A stretch of DNA of 64,000 nucleotides. Source: Eustoma russellianum. Taxonomy: Eukaryota > Streptophyta > Magnoliopsida > Gentianales > Gentianaceae. A program made the position numbers and the translations under genes. The stretch is from NCBI GenBank assembly GCA_036186865.1, contig AP025040.1:15822939-15886938 (forward strand), written 5' to 3'. Below the pieces are notes generated by a model. It had not been told where the DNA came from, did no database searches, and saw only the letters and a program-made list of their open reading frames with translations. Below, one piece after another: positions 56,458-64,000 of this stretch (positions are counted from its first letter, which is position 1; each line of letters begins with the position of its first letter).

Positions 56458-58384
56458 GTGACGGTTTACCGACGAGATCCACATACCCACCATCTACACA
56501 GGACCTTCAAGGAGAGTTCGATGCGTTCATTCATCAGCATGATACGTATGCCTCGGTTTTCGACCGCCGCTCTGGCTGCGGACTCAGACCTTTTACGGTC
56601 TGCCGACATGTCCGCACCCCCCAGACATACGACGCCACCCACACCCCAGCGTTTCAGCACCTCATCCCGGCGTCTGATGCGGCATCGGACCAGGGTGTCA
56701 TATCAGGGCGTCGTCCCCTCCCTTGGTCAAATGATACCCATACGTAAGTAATGATTAATTTATTTAACATGTTTTCAAATATATTTCACGCGTTATTTTT
56801 TCCTAACAACTTAAACTCTTTCAGCTTTGGATCGGACAATGGCGCGCTTTCCGGTTGCATCACCCGGTCCTTCCACCTGAGGCTTGACCCATCTGGATAT
56901 ACCTGGGGCCGTGTCACCCCGGAGACACGTAGGTTCTACTGGGATGAGTTTCAGGTATTCAAATTTGATAATTTCACTTTTTGATGCGTAATCAATCATT
57001 ACTTTTCTAACCACACTTTTATTATTCCTCCGTATGATAATTGCAGAAGTCGTACAGCTGGCCAGCCGACATCGCCCGCGACGTGGAGCAGGCCTGGCGG
57101 CATAGGGCCGCCAAACGCTACGGGGACTTCGTCAACTCCCTCAAGACCAAGTCGGAGCGTGACCCCACGTGGATAAGGCCTGCCTACGTATCCGAGGCCG
57201 TCTGGGCGGCGTGGGTAGAAGGGTGGAGGGACCCTGCTTACCAAGCCCGCAGCGCCCGGAACAGCGGCGAACCGGCGCAGCGGCAACGTACAGGGCCCAT
57301 CACCTGCCACACACTCAGGTGGTTCGGTTTCCCACGCCACCACGATGCGTTCTATGGTGAGTATTTTAATATTGGATTATAACGACCTTCATTTATTTCA
57401 TTGGATTATTTACATTCATCGACTTAAGTGGATTATTTACATTCAATTAGTTAAGTGGATTATCTATATTCGTTGATTACTTATGTTGCGCTGTTGTTTT
57501 TTTGGTATTCGTATATGGTTACTTTAAGTGGTACATGTGATTTGACTTGGGAGAGGCCTTTAAGGCCGGGATACCTCCGATAAACGAATAGGTCATGCCG
57601 AAATTTTTAAAAATTCTGCATATCACTAACATATTTTATTTCATTCTTTCAGCACCAGGAGACGGGGGAGTGGCCAGCCTCCTACGATCTCTTCTACAAG
57701 ACGCATCGGAAGAGAGCCTCCGACGGAACGGAGGACTGGATCACAACGAAGGCCCGCGACATCAGTGTAAGTAGACTACGATATCATTTGTTTTTCTTCC
57801 TTAGTTTGTTTTATTGCTAAACCATAACAATTCATATTCTCATTTCAGGACGAGTACAACAGATTACTCGCAGATAGGGGCGAACAGGCCGACAAGAACC
57901 GCGCTTATTGGGATGCGGTTCGGACCGTCGGCCCTCAGAATAAGAAGAAGAAGGAGGTGTACGGGGTTGGATCAGCAGCGCCGCGATTCTTTCCGAAGTG
58001 CTGCATTCAGGTGCTTCCTCTGAGGCCAGCACCTCCGCGCCTTCTGCGACGCCAGAGGATATTTCGCGCCTGGAAGCAGATAATGCGGCGCTGCAGCGTG
58101 AGATAGAGTCCATCAGGACGAGGCAAGAGGAGAGTTTACAGGCACTGCAGTCGCAGCAGCAGGCGATGCAGCAGGCGCTTCAGCAGGCGCTTCAGCAGGC
58201 GTTTGAGCAGGCGCAGCATCAGACGATGCAGGTGCAGCAGGCAGCGAACCAGCAAATCTTCCAGCTGTCGCAGGTCGTCATGACTTTCATTTCCAACTCC
58301 TCGCAGCCTCAGCCTCAGCCTCAGCCCCGCCCTCCTGATGGTCACTCTTCTCCGCATGATCCCCCTCCATCTTCCTCTTCATAG
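56458..58384 (+). pseudogene. Second CACTA gene (Transposase_24-like), multi-exon, broken
   Basis: The gene is downstream of the TNP2-like gene on the same strand. Exon boundaries by GT-AG are 56825-56954 (PSGYTWGRVTPETRRFYWDEF), 57047-57356 (SWPADIARDVEQAW, then DPTWIRPAYVSEAVW), 57653-57766 (QETGEWPASYDLFYKTHRKR) and 57849-58384 (LLADRGEQADKNRAYWDAV, then VYGVGSAA). An upstream exon at about 56445-56745 follows a CTCTCAG acceptor; its frame is uncertain. These are features of the plant Ptta/En/Spm family. A Gln-rich coiled coil (LQALQSQQQAMQQALQQAL) and a Pro/Ser tail end at 58384. Exon 3 to 4 phase is off by one, and a shift near 57975 separates the tail, so the copy appears damaged. Confidence 0.75.
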
Positions 58385-58730
58385 TTTTTTATTTTTTCAT
58401 TGTTTGTACAGTCTATTTCATTTGTTGTATTGACATTTTCTTTGTACTTTTATATATTCTATCTGACAATTTTACGGATTCTATTTCGTTTGTGTTGTTT
58501 AATTATACGAACTTGAATGCGCAAATACCGTATTACTGTATAATATTTGTACAAATGATTTAATATACAAAATAAAATATATTATAGAAATTAAATAATA
58601 ATAATAAAAACTTTTTAATTAATAATGTATTAATATTATTAATAAATCAAAAAAAATTTAAAATTTAATATTAAATAATGTATTTAAAATAATTATTAGT
58701 AAATTTAATATTTTTAAAAATAACAAATAC
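58385..58730. other. 3' flank of the second CACTA gene
   Basis: Very AT-rich (TTTTATATATTCTATC, AATAATAATAAAAAC). It has possible polyadenylation words but no other feature. Confidence 0.45.
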
Positions 58731-59213
58731 CGACGAACCGGCGACTAAATTGGTCTGTCGCAGATCGGAAATAAAAAAACAAAAATTTAAAATTAGCGAC
58801 GAAAAGACATATTAACGACGACATTTTGCGACGAAATAAAACGGAAACAAAAAATAAAAAAATAATAAATAGCGACGGTAAAACATATACCGACGAAATT
58901 TTGCGACGAAATTCTTTGTCGCAGAACATTAATAAAAAAATAAAAAATACGAAATAGCGACGAAATAATTTACCGACGAAACAGCGACAACAGAAAAAAG
59001 GTCGCAGAACTGACATTTTCTCGTCGCAGTTTTGCGACGATACACCGACGCAATTTTTTTCGTCACAATACAGCGACGCATTGCCGACGAAATTTGCTTT
59101 GCGACAAGCCGTATAACGACATTCATTTTTCGTCGCTATTTCGTCGCTATATGCCTGTAGCGACGAAATAGCGACGTTTTTGTCTGTCGCTATAGGCTTT
59201 TGTTTTTGTGGTG
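58730..59213. repeat. Right subterminal motif array of the CACTA element
   Basis: Dense ACCGACGAA, TAGCGACGA and TTCGTCGC words run up to the terminal TTTTTGTGGTG. The part from 59045 onwards is repeated after the assembly gap. Confidence 0.9.
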
Positions 59214-59557
59214 TTTGCCATCCCCGAAGGCATGGTTCCTGATGATTTGTGACTTTGTATTAGGGGTGGCAATTTCAGACACGACACAAAACACGACCCG
59301 AACCTGACACGAATTTTCGTGGGTATGGGTATGACCTTGGCGGGTTTCGTGTACAAATCGAGTAAGACCTGAAAGATACACGCCAATAGCGGGTCGTGTC
59401 CGGGTATACCCGCGGATACCCGTTTATACCCGTTTATACACGAAATTAAAAAAAATGTATTTTAAATAAAATTTATAATTAATAAAATAAAAAATAATTT
59501 TTTCCAAAAAAAGACTACCGCGCTACTAAGTAACCCTGTTCGGTTCTCCCTTCCTCC

Positions 59558-59567
59558 NNNNNNNNNN
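59558..59567. other. Assembly gap (10 N)
   Basis: Ten undetermined bases join two contig ends. The 513 bases before the gap (59045-59557) and the 514 bases after it (59568-60081) are the same sequence, so the gap separates overlapping contig ends that were not merged. Confidence 0.95.
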
Positions 59568-60081
59568 CCGACGCAATTTTTTTCGTCACAATACAGCGAC
59601 GCATTGCCGACGAAATTTGCTTTGCGACAAGCCGTATAACGACATTCATTTTTCGTCGCTATTTCGTCGCTATATGCCTGTAGCGACGAAATAGCGACGT
59701 TTTTTGTCTGTCGCTATAGGCTTTTGTTTTTGTGGTGTTTGCCATCCCCGAAGGCATGGTTCCTGATGATTTGTGACTTTGTATTAGGGGTGGCAATTTC
59801 AGACACGACACAAAACACGACCCGAACCTGACACGAATTTTCGTGGGTATGGGTATGACCTTGGCGGGTTTCGTGTACAAATCGAGTAAGACCTGAAAGA
59901 TACACGCCAATAGCGGGTCGTGTCCGGGTATACCCGCGGATACCCGTTTATACCCGTTTATACACGAAATTAAAAAAAATGTATTTTAAATAAAATTTAT
60001 AATTAATAAAATAAAAAATAATTTTTTCCAAAAAAAGACTACCGCGCTACTAAGTAACCCTGTTCGGTTCTCCCTTCCTCC
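59568..60081. repeat. Probable false duplication of 59045-59557
   Basis: Both copies start CCGACGCAATTTT and end CTCCCTTCCTCC exactly at the gap or its counterpart. The only difference I see is one T: GCGACG is followed by five T in the first copy and six in the second. A duplication that ends precisely at an N gap is an assembly artefact signature. Confidence 0.9.
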
Positions 60082-60469
60082 ATTCCCAAATCACATTTCT
60101 TTAATTTATTATTACAGAGTCAAGTGATTTGAGTTTAGAGGACCTCACTCATTTTAATATTTAACACTTGGTTGTGTACTTATTCTTCTTTCATACATTG
60201 TATCAATAGTCGTTTAAGTACACGAAACATAAAAAATACACAAAACCTGAAAAGTACATGAAATGACATGTACATGACTTGAAATATTTGTACTTGTCAA
60301 GTTCGTAGGTATACCCGATACACGACACGAAACCTGACATGTACGGGTTTGGGTATCTACATCCATACACGCGAAGCAAACGGGTAAGGTATGAGTATGG
60401 CACTTTGATACACGAAACCCGAAAAACACGAAACACGAAACACGATACACGACATGTTTTACACCCATA
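59785..60469. mobile_element. Non-autonomous hAT derivative
   Basis: The left end TAGGGGTGGCAAT and the right end, reverse-complemented, TATGGGTGTAAA fit hAT termini. Flanking 8-mers CTTTGTAT (59777-59784) and CTTTGTGT (60470-60477) match at 7 of 8. The interior is full of ACACGACAC, ACCCGTTTATACC and GAAACACGA words. It has no coding. The first 297 bases also appear before the gap (59261-59557) because of the false duplication. Confidence 0.8.
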
Positions 60470-60477
60470 CTTTGTGT

Positions 60478-61854
60478 TATTTGTGAACATCAGTGGTGGA
60501 TTTGTTTCAACATCTTATGTTTCAATGTCTTGACCATCCTCTGCAAATATGGTAAAAATTAGACAGTTTGCATATTAAATATGAACTGTCGACCGACAGA
60601 CCCTCCTAAGTCCTATTGCCAAACCACCCCCCCCCCCCCCCCCGCAGCCAACTGGCCTCCACAAAGCACACCATGACTCATGCTCCTATCCTTGTTCTCT
60701 TTTTCCCCTCTACCTTTAATAGTACTTATTCTCTCGGGACTTTAACTGATTGTCTAATCTCAAAGGTCTTTAAGATGGACTTAATCTTAAGTTTATTTCG
60801 AGAAACAAATGTAGAATGTTTTTACTATGCTTTCATCAAATTTAATTTTATCACAACAACATATGGTAGACAAAAGTGTTTGCACAAATATCTTGGAGTA
60901 AAAGGACATGCCCTGACCTTGAGGGCTCCCAATATTCCAGCCCTAAAGAACATTACGAAGGATGTAAATCAGGAGTTCAACAGACTCATAAGTTAAAAGA
61001 GATCATACGCAAGGAGTTCACACAAGGTGTCCATTGCAAACTGAGTCTTTAGCCCAGAGAGCTGTGAAACCAAATATATTTTGATCATAGAGTAAAGGTT
61101 AAATATCTTTTGAGGACAAGTGTTTATTGCCTAAACACACCTACAATTAAACAAGTTGGCTGCATACTAATACATTAAAGATGTTTTGTAAATGAGTATG
61201 GTTTTACAGGCTTGTTTGTGTTATATGTATGCATACACCAATTTCGGACGTACTCATGAGCAACAAATCGAACATAATAATAAAAGAATTATTCCTTCAA
61301 AAAACAAAATACAAATATTATGCTCATGTAAAAATATAAATCAATTTGAGAAAGAAAAACATATTTCAAGAAAATCAGACAGTGGAAAAAAGCCTCAAAC
61401 AGCAAATGAGTCACAAGTCTCATTTTGCATCTCTAATACACAGTTAAGCATATATCAGGCACGAGAACGGATTAATTGTAGTTGGGAATGCTGAACAACT
61501 CTATTGAATAACTCCATTAATGTAAAAACCTAAAAATATCTCACATCAAATAGAAAGAATATGTGATATGTACTCAATTAATAAATGTCAATAATGATTA
61601 ATCATTCATTTCAGTTGACATTCAATAATACTTGTTTATATTGATGTCCGAACATACACTAAACATGAAAACGTCCCAACATACCCAAATCGACTGAGAA
61701 AATCTATTTCGTTACAATTAAATACCCAACTTCTCGGCTGGGTAAATCTAATAGTTATACCCAATTTTCCCAAAGTTTGTAAGTTATGTAATATATAGCA
61801 CAGCATGAAGAAGTATGCTTCTATTCTTCACAAAATGTGTCCACACATAAAAGT
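60478..61854. other. Non-coding DNA with a poly-C run
   Basis: A run of 17 C lies at 60627-60643. An open frame of 126 codons at 60616-60996 starts in this run and has no recognisable motif, so I do not call it a gene. The rest is AT-rich without features. Confidence 0.5.
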
Positions 61855-61870
61855 AAGGTTGAAATTCATC

Positions 61871-62165
61871 TAGCCTCTAAGGCATAGTCCAGTTGGTATT
61901 CGGGTTGAGATTTGCTCCAAAATTTAAGAGTTCGTATCCAGGAGGGTGCTCTACTGATGCTAGGCCGAAAGCCTAGTTTGTGGGGTACCTTGTGTGGGTC
62001 ACTGCGTAAATCTTCACTTAACCTAGGAAACTGTTGGGCTCCTGATTTGCATCCTCTACAATACTCTTTGTAACTGTGTTTCTGGTCTCCTGATTTGCAT
62101 CCTCCACAATAATCTTTAGAGCTGAGACGATGATGACCCATAGTCAAAGAATGGTCTTTTGTTCC
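61871..62165 (+). mobile_element. SINE-like element with 16-bp flanking repeat
   Basis: Perfect direct repeats AAGGTTGAAATTCATC flank it (61855-61870 and 62166-62181). Near its left end are an A box, TAGTCCAGTTGG (61885-61896), and a B box, GAGTTCGTATCC (61928-61939), 32 bases apart, the pol III promoter arrangement of tRNA-derived SINEs. The body holds two CTCCTGATTTGCATCCTC blocks (about 62039 and 62087). It differs from the 22345 SINE family. There is no clear poly(A) tail; the 3' end is TCTTTTGTTCC. Confidence 0.7.
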
Positions 62166-62181
62166 AAGGTTGAAATTCATC

Positions 62182-62848
62182 CAACCTACCACAGAGAGTA
62201 ACGACATGAGATGCCAGTAGGTGGCGGTGCATTTAAGATCCTTATCAACCTTCGTCTTGGAATCTTTATGGCACTATATATTTTTCTATTACTATTTATG
62301 ACTATAATATTTGAATGCTGGGCACTGGCCTGGTAGTTAAACAAAACATTACGTTATCGAATCCCATATATATTTATCTCTTATATATCTTTTAGTATTA
62401 CAGATTATTAAAGAGTAAAATCAATAAAATTAGAGTGAAATCTGAAACGGCTGGCTCACGGCTTTTCTCTTTAGGTTGTTAGGTTGGATAACATAAATGC
62501 TGCTTCATTTAGTGTAGACTATAAGTCTAAAAACTTACACAATAAGTCTAACATTGATGTAAAAACTTGTTCAATATAAGTCCGGAAACTTACACAATAA
62601 ATACAACATGTTTAGCTTACATAAAAAAATCCGGACTCCGGGACCTATGCGATTAAAGACTAAATTTTACACTATAAAAGTTTTAATCTACATTATAAGT
62701 TTTAATCTAACTATTGTAAATCTGCCGAAAAGATACTATACTGACCTTCTAAAAGACTGCAGTGTTAAGTTCAACACTTCCAAGTCTAATTAGTTGGTTC
62801 ATTCTTCTATTTACCTTGTTTTTAAATGATGATGAATTGATTTGGAAG
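62182..62848. other. AT-rich DNA without recognised gene
   Basis: A weak tRNA-like stretch (about 62320-62370, CTGGCCTGGTAGTTAAAC and TTATCGAATCCC) could be a decayed SINE head. Near 62480-62600 ATAAGTCTAAAAACTTACACAATAAG-type words repeat. No gene. Confidence 0.4.
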
Positions 62849-62856
62849 CCCTCAAC

Positions 62857-63389
62857 CAAGGACGTAAATGAGCCAAGCGATTCATAAACCGATCAACTTC
62901 GGCTTGGATTTATGTAGGACTAGTTTGACTCGATAAGGTTCGATATCAAGCTTGATTCGATTTGAATATTTAACGAGTCAATCTTGAATACATTAATTCT
63001 AGACTAGTTAACTCGTGAGCATGCTCGAACTAATAGTATGTATGAAAATTATGCATGATTTGGTGTTATGTTAGTATGTTTATTTGATACATACAATAAA
63101 ATAAACATGTTGTCGATTATTTTAATAGTAATAAATTTCATGCAAAAACTAATGACAATTCAATAATAAGAGCTAAAAGTACATATTTTTACCTTATACG
63201 TGCAATTTTTAAAATCAAATAACTATATTTATTTTTGCTCCAATAGACTCGAATAATGTTCGAGTTTGACTCGAGTTTTAAGACGTTTGAATACGAGCTT
63301 GAAATCGAATGACATCTAAAATCGTAGTAGAATTCAAATTTAAAAATACTCGACCCAATAAATTAATAATGTGATAGTTTTCACCCCTA
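62857..63389. mobile_element. Non-autonomous hAT derivative
   Basis: Perfect 8-bp repeats CCCTCAAC flank it (62849-62856 and 63390-63397). Ends are CAAGGACGTAAATG and, reverse-complemented, TAGGGGTGAAAACT, decayed hAT termini. The interior has repeated TTCGAGTTTGACTCGAG and ACTCGATAAGG words. No coding. Confidence 0.75.
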
Positions 63390-63427
63390 CCCTCAACGTC
63401 CACCTTGATAACAAAAAGAAATCATTA

Positions 63428-63597
63428 GGATCCTCCCACCCTAAACCCCTCACTCACGCGTCACCGCGCGACACGTGATAGTAGAGGTGGGTGGTGAGGC
63501 TAGATGAGGATCAATCGCATCTATTCTCAATACTCACTCCTGCTGTCACGTGTCGCGTGGTGACGCATGAGGTGATAGAAATGTGGGACATGAGATC
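63428..63597. repeat. Near-complete foldback, about 170 bases
   Basis: The left half from GGATCCTCCCACC pairs with the right half up to GGGACATGAGATC. The best stem is CGCGTCACC.CGCGACACGTGA against TCACGTGTCGCG.GGTGACGC. Inner parts (AGGTGGGTGGTGAGGCTAGATG against CATCTATTCTCAATACTCACTCC) also pair, leaving a loop of about ten bases. It looks like a foldback MITE or a hairpin-RNA source. Confidence 0.75.
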
Positions 63598-64000
63598 ACA
63601 CCCCCTCCATGTCCTCTTTCTACTTTCTATCCTACTGCCCCTTAAACAAAGGCGAGACTTTTGGGAGTTTCAAAGATAAAAACGCCTCCCCTCTTACCCC
63701 TTTTCTTTCACAACAAACATACAACCATCTCACTCATACCCCCACACGAGTATGTGTGAATTTTTTCTCAGATAAAAAAGATTTGCAGATGCCTTTCTCC
63801 AATCAAAGAAGGGAGCTTTTTTTCTTTTACTTTTGAGGGGAATGTTGTCTGGCTCGAGGACTCTTTATCTGGTCAGATCTACCATTTCCGATGTCAGATC
63901 GGCCCTTGTTCATGTTATAGTGTTGTCGGACCAGGCTTCATTCCCCCCAAATTACTTCTCCGCTTTGATTTGTACTCCAATTACCATGGTGGTTTGACTT
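63598..64000. other. Pyrimidine-rich DNA, possible gene upstream region
   Basis: A long CT-rich stretch (63600-63720) and a short open frame from ATG 63842 with no recognised motif. It could be the untranslated start of a host gene lying beyond the window. Confidence 0.3.

Larger units (their letters stand above)
48578..59213 (+). mobile_element. CACTA (En/Spm) transposon
   Basis: The ends are CACCACAAAAA (48578) and TTTTTGTGGTG (59213), a CACTA-type terminal inverted repeat. Both subterminal regions are packed with TAGCGACGA/TCGTCGCTA words, the usual arrangement of transposase-binding motifs. Inside lie a TNP2-like transposase (51214-54974) and a second transposase-type gene (56458-58384). 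Two small paralogous genes lie on the opposite strand (49137-49469, 50269-50613). The 3-bp flanks ATA and TTT do not match, so no target duplication is visible. It is about 10.6 kb. Confidence 0.92.

Noticed and set aside
48578..59213. 3-bp target duplication for the CACTA element
   Set aside because: Flanks ATA and TTT do not match, and shifting the ends by one or two bases does not help; I report the element without a duplication.
60616..60996. 126-codon frame on the plus strand
   Set aside because: It starts in a 17-C homopolymer, has no recognisable motif and no codon-use signal, so I left it as a chance frame.
63842..63997. Short open frame at the window end
   Set aside because: About 51 codons with no motif; it may be the beginning of a gene outside the window, but the sequence here does not support a call.
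1..64000. CRISPR array, bacterial operon or phage features
   Set aside because: Repeats have no constant spacer pattern, and introns, LTRs and TIR elements indicate a plant nuclear genome.

Overview
The window looks like nuclear DNA from a flowering plant, probably a eudicot. It holds plant Ty1/copia retroelements with initiator-Met tRNA primer sites, a Tat-lineage Ty3/gypsy element, an En/Spm (CACTA) transposon, MULEs, hAT derivatives and tRNA-derived SINEs, all in AT-rich DNA. I find no intact host gene. Host-like remains are one 30-codon exon-like segment (4341-4430), a germin-like fragment carried inside a Mutator-like element (28621-28932), and an unidentified reading frame near 46950-47150.

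Layout. 1-3092: 5' end of a minus-strand Sirevirus-like copia (gag, primer site, 1.35-kb LTR). 3906-4295: foldback MULE MITE with 9-bp target duplications. 6046-21819: Ale/RE1-like copia (element A), split inside its RT by a 10.5-kb Sirevirus-like copia (element B, 9412-19951). B has a perfect TTGAG duplication. 22345-22530: SINE. 23194-24082: hAT derivative. 25200-27906: an old minus-strand copia (element D) whose gag is interrupted by a solo LTR (26007-27424) with a GAGAC duplication. 27916-29177: Pack-MULE with 115-bp TIRs and a perfect 9-bp duplication, enclosing a broken germin-like fragment. 29390-46775: a 17.4-kb Tat-lineage gypsy (element C) with a perfect GTATT duplication. C carries gag-pol on the minus strand, a four-exon gene on the plus strand between pol and the 3' LTR, and a 6.5-kb non-coding insertion in gag. 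48100-48263: a second SINE copy. 48578-59213: a CACTA transposon with a TNP2-like transposase, a second transposase-type gene, and two small paralogous minus-strand genes. 59558-59567: an assembly gap flanked by the same ~513 bases twice, very probably a false duplication. 59785-60469 and 62857-63389: two more hAT derivatives. 61871-62165: SINE-like element with a 16-bp flanking repeat. 63428-63597: a near-complete foldback.

How the parts work together. The retroelements are multiply broken. Premature stops, many explicable as G-to-A or C-to-T changes, and a lost RT catalytic Asp in B make autonomous activity unlikely. The CACTA element is the best preserved system. Most of its visible breaks are one-base shifts, mainly in short homopolymers, so some could be assembly errors. 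It has two transposase-type genes, dense subterminal TCGTCGCTA/TAGCGACGA motif arrays, and twin small genes with matching TATA regions. The last are the strongest candidates for something undescribed. Nesting gives relative ages: A before B, D before its solo LTR and probably before the Pack-MULE, and C before its gag insertion.
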